DNA of 64,000 nt from Roridomyces roridus (Eukaryota; Basidiomycota; Agaricomycetes; Agaricales; Mycenaceae). Every line of letters starts with the position of its first letter. Position 1 is the first letter of the stretch. The stretch lies in contig JARKIF010000019.1 of assembly GCA_029378245.1 (NCBI GenBank), positions 930,001-994,000 of the forward strand, read 5' to 3'. Position numbers and translations under genes: made by a program. Under the pieces are notes generated by a model, which made no database searches, had not been told where the DNA came from, and was given only the letters and a program-made list of their open reading frames with translations. Of this stretch, positions 1 through 10,165 are shown piece after piece.

Positions 1-1103
1 CGCGCTAGTAAGCGAGAGCGGCAGCGCTAGCTTGAAGCGTGGGTTGTACGAATGATGAATAACGCCTCGATCTGTTTCGGCTCGGCATGCCGTGCCAGAG
101 ATGCAAGTACGCGATATGGCGGAGCGGATGGCGCAGTTCAAGTTGGAGGCGGCGATGAATGCGCACCGCCGCACACCAGTGATAGTGGTTGCGCGCATTT
201 CCGCCGAAAGCATGAGAGTTGACTCTTGACGCGTTGACGAAACTATATCCATAATCGGCGGAACCCCAGAATTTGTTTTGCCGAATGGTGCCGAACGATG
301 TCCGATGACAGTTTGGCACAGTTTGTCCACATCAGATCATTCTTTTTTCTTTCACTCCGCCACCAACCAACCCTCGCCTCTGGTTATGCTAAACTCCGCA
401 CAGAGTTCCAACCGAATACCAGGCCACTTGCGCGTATGATTATTTTTACGGTTCGCACTGGATGACTCGGTCTCACGAGTCACCATCAGCTCGTCGTGAT
501 GCGTTCCTCTTCTTGCCCCACCCGATTCCTTGATGAACTGCTTTCTGCTTATACCGGACGAAGTACTCTACTCTCGGCTGGCTTTCGAGGATTTGAATGC
601 GCTTTAGATGGCATCCCACATCACGACCTAGACATATCTCCCCATATCTTTTTAGTTTTAGTTATCAAGATTTGCGCGCAGCCTCCCCAATGACGTGCCC
701 AGGTGCCGGCGATAATAGCCCTGGCGTTTGGCGGCTCCACGAATTGGGCATCCCTGCAAGTCGACACGACGCACGGACTTTGCCGTTGGCGCCCATCCAC
801 CATGGGATCCGCAGCTTCATTCCATTTTGAAGACAGCGCCATTCGGGATACGTAACCACCGATTTCCTCCTCTCCCTCGCTCGGTCAACTTCGGGACGCC
901 TGACGGAAGATCAAGTGTGGGAACCCTTTGACCCTCCGCCGCGATCATCACGTCCAAAAAGCGTCCGAAGCCACAGCCCTGGTCAATTGACGTTGGATTC
1001 TCCTCCGGGTTTACCTTTGATCCGAGTCTCCGATTGGCTATCATACCATGAATTTAGCTTGCTTAAAGGCGGCGAAGTTTGTGAGTGAAAACAACCCCAA
1101 TCG
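1..1103. other. No recognisable gene (left edge)
   Basis: The first 1.1 kb has only short overlapping open frames on both strands with no recognisable protein features. It ends in the probable promoter and 5' UTR of the GATA-factor gene. I see no repeat or RNA gene here. Confidence 0.5.
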
Positions 1104-2203
1104 ATGCACAGTCTCTTATTCAATGCTATGGTAGACCGCGACCCGCCCGCCGCTGGTCAGCGCGACTCGCCGCCTTTGTTCTCGTCTCGTGCGTCGCCGG
1201 CGCTCCGCGCTGCGACTTACTGGGAGCCCGGTCGGTGAATTCTCGTTATTGTCCCTTTTTTCGACTGAAGCGCGTCACATAGAGCCCGGCTACTCTCAAT
1301 ACAGGACGCCGCCTCTTCCTCCCCTCACTCGTTCGCCCAGCACGCACTCGGATTCGCTGAGTCCACCACTCGATCTCAATGGCCTTATTTCCATGTATGC
1401 TGCCGAGTCGGAGCCTGCGTCACCGAACCCCGTCTTCGATCCCGCCTACGACAACGAGTGGGCTCGCACGTCGGCTGTGCATCCGTACGCCGCCACCGCG
1501 TATCAGCAAGGACGGAGTAACCACCTGAAGCACCCCGCTGCGATGTGGCATTCGCCCACTTCGGACGAGTATCCGCAATGGAATCAGATGCTCCCTGAGC
1601 ACTACCCGCCGTCATCAGCTACCTCCTCATCTATGTCACCCTCCATGTACACTCCGACGTCCTCCTCCTCTTCCTATCTCATGAACGCATCGGCATCGTC
1701 CAGTCCCGCTTCGACGTCCCTTCTCGGACGTCCATCCCTCCCGCGAACCAACACCGCGCCCTCGGGTTCAGGTGGTTCCGCCTCGACGCGTCCCAAGAAA
1801 GAGTGCTTCCATTGTCACGTTACCTCCACTCCCCTGTGGCGGCGCGAACCCTCGACGCAACGCCCACTTTGCAACGCCTGTGGGTTGTACCTCCAACAGC
1901 GCAATCGGCTTCGCCCCCAGGAGCTTATCGACGCTGATATCGACGATGGGGAGCCTGAGGTGCCCGATGAACTGTATACGGGTTTGTTCTAATGCGTACA
2001 ACCCATCTTGTTGGAATTCTAATATATATACAGGACCCAAGTGCAGCCATTGTGGGACGAGGCAGACGAGTGTGTGGAGGAGAAATAAGGAGGGTGCGCA
2101 GGTGTGTAACGCGTGCGGGGTGTATATGCGGTTGAGGGGCAAGGAGCGTCCGCTTTCGTTGAAGAGGAATAAGATCAAGCCCAGGACGAAGCATCCGCGG
2201 TAG
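1104..2203 (+). CDS. Two-finger GATA-type zinc finger transcription factor
   Basis: Probable nuclear DNA-binding regulator recognising GATA motifs. Finger 1 (about 1803-1900) reads C-x2-C-x18-C-x2-C with TPLWRRE and LCNACGLY. Finger 2 (about 2040-2140) reads C-x2-C-x17-C-x2-C with TSVWRR and VCNACGVY and is followed by a basic tail (K/R-rich, ending TKHPR). A 52-bp intron (1982-2033, GTTTGT...ACAG) joins the fingers in frame. The N-terminal 150 residues are Ser/Pro/Thr-rich with a PPLPPLTRSPS stretch, as in regulatory regions. The start is uncertain. The long frame upstream of 1393 has no ATG. A possible first exon is 1104-1130 (ATG CAC AGT...) spliced by GTAGAC...TAGAG (1131-1284) to CCCGGCTAC at 1285; otherwise translation starts at Met 1393. 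Two fingers recall iron or nitrogen GATA regulators, but finger 1 spacing is 18 rather than 17, so I assign no symbol. Confidence 0.85.
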
Positions 2204-2364
2204 GATGCTGCATTTGCAGGGCCATGTAAATTAGATTTTTTTTGAACTTGTACACAAGTATATCGTGGCTCTAAGTATGTGAGGGATGATCGACACTCAA
2301 TATTCTGTATTTTGTTCAAACGCCAGCATGGTGTTGGCGAAATATTCGAACAGCCCCGAGAATC

Positions 2365-3189
2365 CTAAACCACTTCCTTGCCGTCCCACTCCACAGCGAC
2401 CGTCGGGCGACTCGCTTTCCTTATAATGCGGGCGTTGAAGTTCAGCGAGCTTCCCGGCCTCCTTCTCGGAACGAATGCAAGAAATAAAATGAACGAGCGG
2501 CGGTGGTGTTCCCTCCCCCGAATCCCGATACGAGGGAATTCAACCTCTTCGGAACCACGGGCCTGACGGGCTTCTCGTTCCCCCTTGAGCACGCGTATTA
2601 TTACCACGTTCATATCGTCGATTACCAATCTGGAATACTTGTCGAAGGACAACTTTTTACTCCAATACTTGTTCGAGAACTCTATTTCCACCCAACGGGC
2701 CAATGAGCGCGGATCGACCAGAGCGTAATCATCTGTCTGTGTAGGCGACCCACACACCCCCCCCCACATGCCAGACTGAGATTTGCGCGATGGAGTGGAT
2801 CGGCGGGTGATAATGAATCGCGGGACTCGGTGGCAGGGCTCAGTCTTTTGGAGACAAGGAGAAGAACTGGGAGGAAGTGGAGCAGTAAATAATAAGGGAT
2901 GCAATCCGGCGATGCTCAGTGACTTACGCGTCGGCCAGGGACAGAACGCTGAAAGCTGCGCGTCCGACGAAGCATCCGGATGATTGGCCCGAACAACCGG
3001 CCGGTGACTTTTTAAACTTCGAAGAATGATTGACACGACCTCAAACCGGGATTCAGATAAAATGCCATCTCCGGGTGCATACCCACCGGCGATCACATCC
3101 AAGCCTGGCCCGAATGTGGAATATTTCCCGTGCAGGAATCGTGGAGCAGAGAAAGTGGAACGTGTCCACAAGAAGCGGTGTGAAGACAA
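2365..3189 (-). CDS. Hypothetical open frame, doubtful
   Basis: A 274-codon frame opposite and downstream of the GATA gene. It has no ATG at its 5' end (it opens with TTG). The C-terminal half (about 2365-2740) looks more protein-like, with a DDYALVDPRSLARWVE stretch and a basic tail ending EWDGKEVV. The N-terminal half looks like random sequence. It might contain a last exon of an undetected gene. I recognise no family. Confidence 0.22.
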   Translation of the reverse strand: MSSHRFLWTRSTFSAPRFLHGKYSTFGPGLDVIAGGYAPGDGILSESRFEVVSIILRSLKSHRPVVRANHPDASSDAQLSAFCPWPTRKSLSIAGLHPLLFTAPLPPSSSPCLQKTEPCHRVPRFIITRRSTPSRKSQSGMWGGVCGSPTQTDDYALVDPRSLARWVEIEFSNKYWSKKLSFDKYSRLVIDDMNVVIIRVLKGEREARQARGSEEVEFPRIGIRGREHHRRSFILFLAFVPRRRPGSSLNFNARIIRKASRPTVAVEWDGKEVV

Positions 3190-3199
3190 TCCTTATCAA

Positions 3200-4059
3200 T
3201 GAGAAAAAGGATGAAACACCACATTCTGACAGAGCTGCCAGACTCCAGTGCCGCCGATCCACAAGCTTATTCCGCGTCGCTTCGGGGTAAATGACTCTCG
3301 CGGGAACACTGGATTTAGATTCTGGAAAATCCCCCAATGGCCCAATGAGTGAATTGGACGCCCACCGTTCATAATAGACATCCCAGGCTTAATTGTATAA
3401 TATTGACGCGCGCGTTGCAATTAGCTCTCCACTGCATGGTCTCCGACCAGTGAACCCCAAAAATCAGAGCGCCCGGGACTCATGATGCCAGCATGAAGCT
3501 GTCGTCGCCGCCTGTGGGATCGCTCTTCTGGAATGTTTCGGGAGGCAAGGTAAATATCTGCCAGAAGATCCCAGGTGGAAATCGGTGGTTCGGACCGATA
3601 CGTGGGTCCATGCATGGCCACATTGCAGACTTTCAATGTGAATAATTGAATGCATGTCGACAAGAAGCAAAAAAGGACTGAGTATTGATAGCACGACAGC
3701 GCGAGATTCCACGGTGCGGGGAATCAGGATGGGGCCAGTGGCTGGTACCTCGGTCCTGCGCCACAGACCTGGGTCCCTAGCGATCACATTCACTACCGCC
3801 AATCTGGCGCATCGTCAGGGTGCGTCGCCGAATTCCCGCTCCGTCCGGCGCTAATCATGAATGGGATCGGCTGCCTCCGAGTCATCCCGCCGCCGCGAGT
3901 CTTGTACACCGAACCCCCAAGACTTCCCACATATGATTCGGACCGTGATCCACAGAGGCGGAGCATTCCGTGTTGCGTAAACGAACAGACCAGCGGCGGG
4001 AAGTGGCGCGTCCAAAAACATTGCCCAATGGCGCCGGTGCTTGTGGCTAGGTGGTATAT
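3200..4059. other. No recognisable gene
   Basis: Only short, overlapping frames on both strands, with no domain, repeat or RNA structure that I can support. Confidence 0.4.
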
Positions 4060-4392
4060 CTATTTGAAAACCCTTGCATCCGAGGCAACAAGATCAGTGG
4101 AAAATTCAAACAAAAATAAGTCACCTGACAACTCCGTGAGCTTCAGCAACCCACGACCCTGCAACGAAGGCAAACACCTCCGCACCCTTGGCTCCCAGTC
4201 CCAAAACGGCCGCCGGTGCAAAGGAGAAGTGCCAACAATCCCTCTGATTTCTGCCATCTTCAACGAACTGACCTCCCTCAAGACCGAATCGATTACGTCG
4301 TCGAGTCTGCGTTCGAGGTCAGAGACAGAGACTAAAGGCATCCGTTCGAGTCGGGCCCCGGGCGTTGCGCCACGAGACCGCGGGAGCTGCAT
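4060..4392 (-). CDS. Small hypothetical protein, doubtful
   Basis: A 110-codon frame with an ATG start. It contains a charged, helix-like stretch (SDLERRLDDVIDSVLREV) and no recognisable domain. It is opposite a 204-codon + strand frame (3857-4471) that looks less protein-like. No family recognised; may be spurious. Confidence 0.25.
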   Translation of the reverse strand: MQLPRSRGATPGARLERMPLVSVSDLERRLDDVIDSVLREVSSLKMAEIRGIVGTSPLHRRPFWDWEPRVRRCLPSLQGRGLLKLTELSGDLFLFEFSTDLVASDARVFK

Positions 4393-4489
4393 TTTCTGTG
4401 TTTGCCTGGGGATGTTCCTTCGCGCAGGGACATCTAGAATCGGAGGGGTAATAAGCGTGAATCAAGCGTGAATCCGAGTAAAACTGTCC

Positions 4490-6350
4490 GCTTTAGATGG
4501 ATTCAAACCGGGTCAGAGATCGAGAACGTTGAAGTACACAATGGTTGGAATTAATTATCGCGTGGACCGCATGCACCAGAGCGAGAGATGGGATCTGAAC
4601 ATTTGCTTCGCTCTCGCCGGCTCCAACTTCCAGCGACAAGAGGTCTCCGTTCGACTCGGGGCTGATCCATACATGTGTAGTGGAGTCTGAGGGATTTTTT
4701 GGACCAGGTCGAGCGCATCCGGATAGGTGAGGCTCAGCACCAAGGGATGCACATCAACAAAACGTGCGAACCACCGAATTCGAAACCACCCGCTCAATTC
4801 GAGAACGTTAACGTCCGAGGCAGATAGATGATCTGCGTCAAGTTCGGAGGAGTGCGTGTCGCCCACAAGTGAGAATGTCACAAGTTACAACTTTATCGAG
4901 AGTGGAAGAAGACACCAGCAAGCGAGAGCGAGAGTCACAGATGCGGGTAATCGATTTACTCTCGCCGCTCTTGATAGCTGGACTAGTGACCGCCAAAGAA
5001 AGGTCTGCCGTTCGAGTCAGGCCCAGCTATGTGCCAAGAAACTTGAGCTTTTTCACTGCTTTTGTGCAACGTGCTTTTCGTGTCCGTGTGTGTAGCGTGG
5101 CGCTGAATCAAACGCGGACGAAACCTTGAGTGGACGGAGCATATGAGCCGTGAGTCCAAATGAAACCAGTGCTTGCCTGGAATTACAAAATGCACGTTCG
5201 TCTTCGTTCGAATCGGGAACGGGCTATAGTCCTGAAAACGCTTGCTTTTTTGTTCCTATCGGTTCAGAGAACCAGAGAAGGACCCAGGTTGAGCCTTACG
5301 CCGCTTCCTGCATGCATGGGGCGCACCAGGCCTTCAATTCTTACATGCTTGATAATGATTCCAGATTCCCGATCTACGTATGATCATAGCTTGGGGACCG
5401 ATGTGGAGAGAGTGAAATTGCGTACGGTGTTCGGGAAGTTCGTCGATCCATGCATTCAGTGCTGAGCTGCGGCAGTATGAGTGTTGAGGCACATGACAGG
5501 AGAGGGGAGCTCACTCGACAGCCGCCACGGCATTTTAGGGCCAGCATTATGGTTTCTCGCTCTTTGTCAGATCGGTAGTCGAAGAGAATACCGAGAGAGA
5601 GAGAGAGAGAGAGAGAGATTGGGGCGATCTTGAGTTCCTCGCGCGAAAAGACGGAGAGCCCGCGAATACATGTGGACTCCAACATCGGCGAAAAAAAAAA
5701 CGGCGGCCAACGCGCAACGGAGGGAAGCGTCTATCTTGTGCCAGCCGATGGTTAACTCCATCGAAGAGCAGGGTGTCCTCGACCCACTTGAGCTTCAACA
5801 CATTGAGGAGGCGCACGAGTGTCTTTGCAGGCGCTGAATCCATCATCCACGAAGGAATCCGATAGAAAACAATTCACGTTCGTCCTCGTTCGAATCGGGG
5901 CTGGGCCATAGGTCTCGTGCGCATGGTTCTGCCTTTTTTGTGTTTGTCGTGTTAGAGAAGTTTGAACCTCGCCGGCGGCCACGCGCTGCATTCACCCAGA
6001 CCTTCGATATGCGGCGCCCACCAGAGGAGCGTTTGGCGTCGTATCTCCATCTCTCCAGTGCCAGGCAAGGTAAAACCAGCGTGAGAGGAATCGACGCAAC
6101 AACTTGAATGATTCTTGACGTATCAGAAAAAGTATCCCGTTCGATTCGGGCCGAGCCATGTATCTCCGGTCTTCTCCTTTTGTGTGCCATTTGCGTTCGC
6201 GGGGCGTCGTGTGTTTCACCAAACGAAGCCTCAAAGGAGAATATGAGGGTTGAGTCCCAATGAAACCGCCGGCCCTGGAGGATGCGTGTTCGCCCCCGTT
6301 CGAATCGGGCGCCCACCAGACTGGTTCAGATTCCATATTTCAGATATACG
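4490..6350 (+). repeat. Tandem field of tRNA-T-arm-like repeats
   Basis: At least six diverged copies of one repeat stand on the + strand, each centred on a perfect or near-perfect tRNA T-arm (5-bp stem, loop TTCGAAT or a variant): 4645-4661, 5006-5022 (poor stem), 5202-5218, 5884-5900, 6135-6151 and 6294-6310. Most copies continue after the stem with a GGGYCATAG or CCATGT-like tail. Copies at 5,130 and 6,235 also share upstream words (GAGTCC-AATGAAACC). The loop plus flanks resembles a Pol III B box. I could not find a convincing A box or full cloverleaf, so these are not functional tRNA genes. A (GA)n run sits inside at 5593-5618. Confidence 0.7.
5593..5618. repeat. (GA)n microsatellite
   Basis: About 13 uninterrupted GA units. 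Confidence 0.95.
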
Positions 6351-6355
6351 TATGA

Positions 6356-7526
6356 TCAGAGCTTGGGCTTGGAAAGAGGAGAGAACACGGGCGCGCGGCG
6401 CTCGCGCGTGGCTTTCAAGCTCTCCGTAATGTCCTGCACGTAGATCCGGATGAGTTTTTACATCAAGGGAAGGCGAAAAGGCACGCACGCTCGTCTGCAA
6501 CGCAGCAGCGTTCCACACCGCCGTATATTCCAAATTCTCCGCCACGCTGAATCTCACACATCAGCAGTGTTCGTCAGACAGAGAACCGGGTCCACACACC
6601 TATGATCCCTCGAATGCAGTAAAATCCTCTTCGTCCCCGACACAGCAACGGGGCTCTTACTCGCAATCGTCTTCGCTAGGTCGAGCGCCTTGGCAATGAC
6701 GCCTTCTCGGCCACCGGGTACGACGGTAGAGATGAGGCCCAGCTGGAGTGCCTCGGCGGCGGAAAAGTACCTCGCGGTGTATGCGAGCTCGCGCATGAGG
6801 GAGCCGTTGCCTGAGATCTTGGGGAGGTAGGCGAGGGTGCCGATGTCTGCTGCGAGGCCCACGTCTACTTCCTACTCGTAGTTCAGTTAGTGAGTGGATT
6901 CAGCTACATTTAGCAGGAATTCGGGTTACGCGCCTTGATCGTAAACTGGGTTCCCTCGGCGGCGTAGCGGATGTCACACGCGGAGATGATGTCTATGCCC
7001 AAGCCGACGACGAGGCCGTGGACAGCTGCGATGACGGGGAAGGAGCAGCGCTCCGGTGCGCCAATGGCGTGCTGGAACTCTTGCAGGTGGAGCCGCGTGT
7101 GGAGAGCTTGTCGCGCCTGGTCTATGGGTGCAGCCTCATTGCTGCTCTGCCCGAGATCCGCCACTGCATATTCGTGTGAAGGCTACAAAATGTTAAGTAA
7201 CTGACCTACCGTCAATGCCTGCGGTGAAGAGCTTTGGAATGGCCGAAGATAGGACCAGTGCGCGAACGTCTCGGCCTTCGTGCGTGATTCTATCCAATAA
7301 AGCTGCGTATGCCGTCCAAAATCTGCTTTCATGTGAGCGTCTTTCGGTCAGGATTGGTGATGACGAACTCGACGGAGAAAGCGTTCACGGGCTTCCTGGA
7401 TCGACGTGTGAGAAGCACTGGACCTGAGGGAATGGGTGCTTACCGAGATAACTCCACATGAAGAACGTGAGGCGATGGCTCGGAGACGGAGAGGAACTTG
7501 GAGGAGAGGTCTGCCGCCAAGGACAT
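6356..7526 (-). CDS. Delta3,5-delta2,4-dienoyl-CoA isomerase (crotonase fold)
   Basis: Beta-oxidation enzyme that shifts conjugated double bonds in dienoyl-CoAs, normally peroxisomal or mitochondrial. Seven exons read through in frame (286 aa): 7444-7526, 7369-7395 (27-bp microexon), 7210-7322, 6934-7163, 6600-6871, 6489-6546, 6356-6433. Features in order: RKPVNAFSVEFW, LVLSSAIPKLFTAGID (oxyanion-hole region), FPVIAAVHG, GLGIDIISACDIRYAA, VDVGLAADIGTLAYLPK, KSPVAVSGTK. The three acidic catalytic positions of the ECH1 family lie in GID, KEVDVG and LAAD. The Glu is present only if intron 4 is read as GC-AG (AAG|GCGCGT...TAG|GAAGTAG). A GT-AG choice four bases inward (exons 6930-7163 and 6600-6867) would replace KEV by KAL. 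The C-terminus is -PKL, a weak PTS1-like tripeptide. ATG 7526 is the only start that fits. Confidence 0.92.
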
Positions 7527-7619
7527 TGGTGCACGATGGGAAACGACAAGGTGATGTCGGGCCGGTTTCCAATCACATGGGATTGGCAACCATCACGTGT
7601 CGATTTCGGCTTTGTCCTT

Positions 7620-8049
7620 GTCCACCATAGGGCTCCGACCCGTCCGTCAAAATGACGGGTTGACGGCCCGTCGCGACGGGTGCCGGGCCGTCCGTTTCAG
7701 GCCTGAGATGTCCTCTTTGCCGGCCGGGTTGGTACCCGTCAGACCCATCAGCAGGGGTCAACAGCCGGAATGTGACGAAACGGGCTCGGAACCGCTCCAG
7801 CTCGCATCTGTTCCATGGGGAAGAGCTGGAACAGGCATAAAACACAGATTTTGATCCCAATCTTGGCTCCCAGGCCTTCCCAGGCCCGCCGAGACAGACC
7901 CGTCAGCGACCCGACCCGTCATTTTACCCGGCCGTCGCTGGCTTTTGGGAAGTCGGATGACGGCCGGGTCGCCCCGTCCAATGTGTTTTGACGGTCGTCA
8001 GAGCGACGGCCGTCGCCGTCAACGGCCGGGTCGGAGCCCTAGTCCACCA
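7620..8049. mobile_element. hAT-like MITE, 414 bp, with 8-bp TSD
   Basis: The element spans 7628-8041. Its ends are a perfect 15-bp inverted repeat (TAGGGCTCCGACCCG at 7628-7642, complement at 8027-8041). It is flanked by an exact 8-bp direct duplication GTCCACCA (7620-7627 and 8042-8049). TSD length and TAGGG termini fit the hAT superfamily. There is no coding capacity. The interior is built from reiterated GACGGG / GGCCGTC motifs, many palindromic. It is inserted immediately before the ATG of the broken F-box-like gene. Confidence 0.92.
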
Positions 8050-8137
8050 TGTCCGCTCCAGCTCCTTGCCTTCCACAGGACCTCGAGCGCGTCGTGTTTG
8101 AGATCGCTGCCCTGTTGCATCCAACCGGGATTGCCTC
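8049..8137 (+). pseudogene. 5' fragment of a split F-box/LRR-like gene
   Basis: Starts with an ATG in good context (CCACCATGTCC). Thirty codons include LPQDLERVVFEIAALLHP, the opening of a large Agaricomycete F-box-like family (a LPxELExxIFEIAA motif). The frame stops abruptly at GCC TC where the inverted terminus TGTCGGAAAA begins (8138). The rest of the same gene resumes at 14337 on the same strand. Excising 8138-14336 plus one TC gives an uninterrupted frame (...GIASLMRVAWRV...). Confidence 0.82.
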
Positions 8138-8149
8138 TGTCGGAAAATG

Positions 8150-9246
8150 TTGATCTGTATCATAAGTAATTATACATCAATTACAATCAGTTATAGAGCA
8201 AATATTCCATAATCCAAAACGGGTACTATAATTGATGTATAATCAAGGGGAATTGTGGATAATTGATTGATAATAGACAGGGGGGTCCTCGTAATAGAAA
8301 TGTCCCACCGCCAGGCTAGACCCTATGCTAGCTGTGTCCTCTACCGTCCTCAGACCCTCATGTTCTCTTCGCTGCAACTCCAGCCCGTTGTGACACCGGA
8401 CATCAAAGAAAGCCTGCGAAAGATGCCAGACTTGCCACCTTGTTCCCACAAACACTCTTCTTCCTCCACCATCGCCTGCACCAACACGTCTTCACCTACC
8501 CGGCGGGAAACCAACAGCAACAAGAACCTCATGACAGGCAAGCAGTTCTGCACTGCGGCTGCGACGGACGTTGTACATGCGCTTGACGTGCGCCTAGCCA
8601 AGTTTGTACCACCTACTACACACTGCTCATCCTCTCAGAAAATCAACCGCGCCCACCAATGCAGAGGTATCATGCAAGGAGCTTGTGATGAGGTCTCAGA
8701 GGCTGAACGGAGAGCTCGCAAGCCATTGGTGCGTTTCTATTGACTCTTTTGCATTCATTTACTCCACTGTGTATTAGTGGACCGCCGCCTTGCCCCACCA
8801 CAACCGCCCAGAACTTCCCTAGGCAATGTGCTCCCAATTTTCTTACTGACGGTTTTCCTGGGCGGTGTTCCCTTCCACACGTCTCCTCCCTGGTGACAGA
8901 CGACACCTCCACATCTACGGGCGTCGTCGGTAGAGCAACGGCTCGGCGAGAGCGGCGCGTTTGCGTACGGAGACGAGGAGAGACGACCATGTGCCGTTTC
9001 GCCTTTCCCTTCCGTTTGGCATTCAGCTCGAAACGACGTGTCTGCACTCCATATGCCGACGATGCGGCGGTGGAACATCATGTTTCGTGTTTTCTCATCG
9101 GAATACTTGAACCTGCATCCCGAAGAACAAAAGGGCGCCTCAGAGGGCAAGGACTGCTGTAGAGAGAGTGTTCGTGCCTTAAGAAGGAGCACACAACTAA
9201 GCAGTCCGGCCAGTAGGGTTCATGACGGGATATTGTATGTATTGTA
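8150..9246. other. No recognisable gene inside the insertion
   Basis: Contains AT-rich subterminal DNA (8150-8280) with short inverted repeats. It also has open frames (for example + 8267-8743 and + 8740-9162) with skewed, protein-unlike composition. I recognise no domain. Confidence 0.4.
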
Positions 9247-10097
9247 TTACACTAGAGAAACAGCGTACAATTTTCTTCCAGTGTTTGATTTACTCGGTTG
9301 CTTCGGCAGCTCTCTGTCCTTGCAGTCAGACTTGTCCCATGGGGTAGAATGAGCTTTACCGCGTACCGCTTGGTCTATCATGTTCTGATGCAACTGGGCA
9401 TTGGCCTCTTCCTCGCGCCGTTCCAACACTTCTCTTCTGGTAATGGGATTCGTCCTCACTGAGGACCACGGTGAGGGGCGGAGTTTGCGAACAGTAATGG
9501 GGTACGTACGCATTTGAACCGCGTTATCCATTTCATTTGCACGACGAGGATAAAGCTCTTCGAAGCCAGCGGAGTGAAGCAAGAGAAGTGCATTGGTCGA
9601 ATGCGCAACACCATCCCATTGAGGAACGATGCGGTTGCTGAACTGTTCCGCAGATGTCTCTTGCGCCTTGAGGGCAATCAACATGGCCTAGCCGGCTTCA
9701 CTGGAGGATGGTCAGGCACAACGACGTCGAAGCCATCAAAAGTTACAGGGCAGCAGTCCCGTTGCAAGCCAAGTTGTTCGCTGACTTGCGCGCCGATGCA
9801 TAGAGAGCCTTCTTCTGCATTTGGAAGGCTGCACTGCGCGCCGTGGCCTTCTTCGCCTCTCGCTCTAAACGTGATGAGGAAGTGGGAGGAGAGGCGTTGC
9901 GCGTGCTTACTCTTGTACTCTGCCAAGAACTTATGTTTGTCATGGGATCCACCTCATCTGCGCCCGTGGACCGCAAAACGGCCCAGTTGATCCCGTTGTT
10001 GAAGCCAGAAGTCCCGCCGTTGGCGACCGTGCGAATGCAATAGTTTCGTAGGAATATAGAGACGGACCTTAAGGATGTTGCCAATAATGGTGGTCAT
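9247..10097 (-). pseudogene. Decayed hypothetical gene with several frame lesions
   Basis: Protein-like segments line up on the minus strand. There is an initiating MTTIIGNILK, then GTSGFNNGINWAVLRSTGADEVDP, FLAEYK, a Lys/Arg/Ala-rich helix (KKATARSAAFQMQKKALYA) and a C-terminal piece with RRANEMDNAVQMRT and RREVLERREEEANAQL. Two ordinary 46-bp introns fit (9865-9910, 9701-9746). The intron after GNILK lacks an AG acceptor, the frame slips near 9931-9936, and a TAG (9688-9690) falls between EAG and AMLIALK. No known family recognised. It lies just downstream of the adenylate-forming gene on the same strand. Confidence 0.5.
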
Positions 10098-10165
10098 CTC
10101 ATTCTCAAAGGCTGGTCGGACACTCAGTTGAAGAGAGCATAACGAATAGCAAACACACACCTTGA

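Noticed and set aside
3857..4471. A 204-codon plus-strand gene
   Set aside because: Composition resembles translated non-coding DNA, it is opposite a slightly more protein-like minus frame, and no domain is visible.
5585..5690. CRISPR-like or other spaced repeat array around the GA run
   Set aside because: It is a simple (GA)n microsatellite. No regularly spaced repeats exist, and CRISPR arrays are not expected in a fungal nuclear genome.
8267..8743. Transposase for the 6.2-kb insertion
   Set aside because: The frame shows no DDE motif, zinc finger or other transposase feature and its composition is not protein-like.
10085..10165. Thiolation (PP-binding) domain following the adenylation domain
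   Set aside because: A short ACP-like stretch (ENEMTTIIGNILK) is visible, but no GxDS phosphopantetheine site follows, and it fits better as the start of the next decayed gene.
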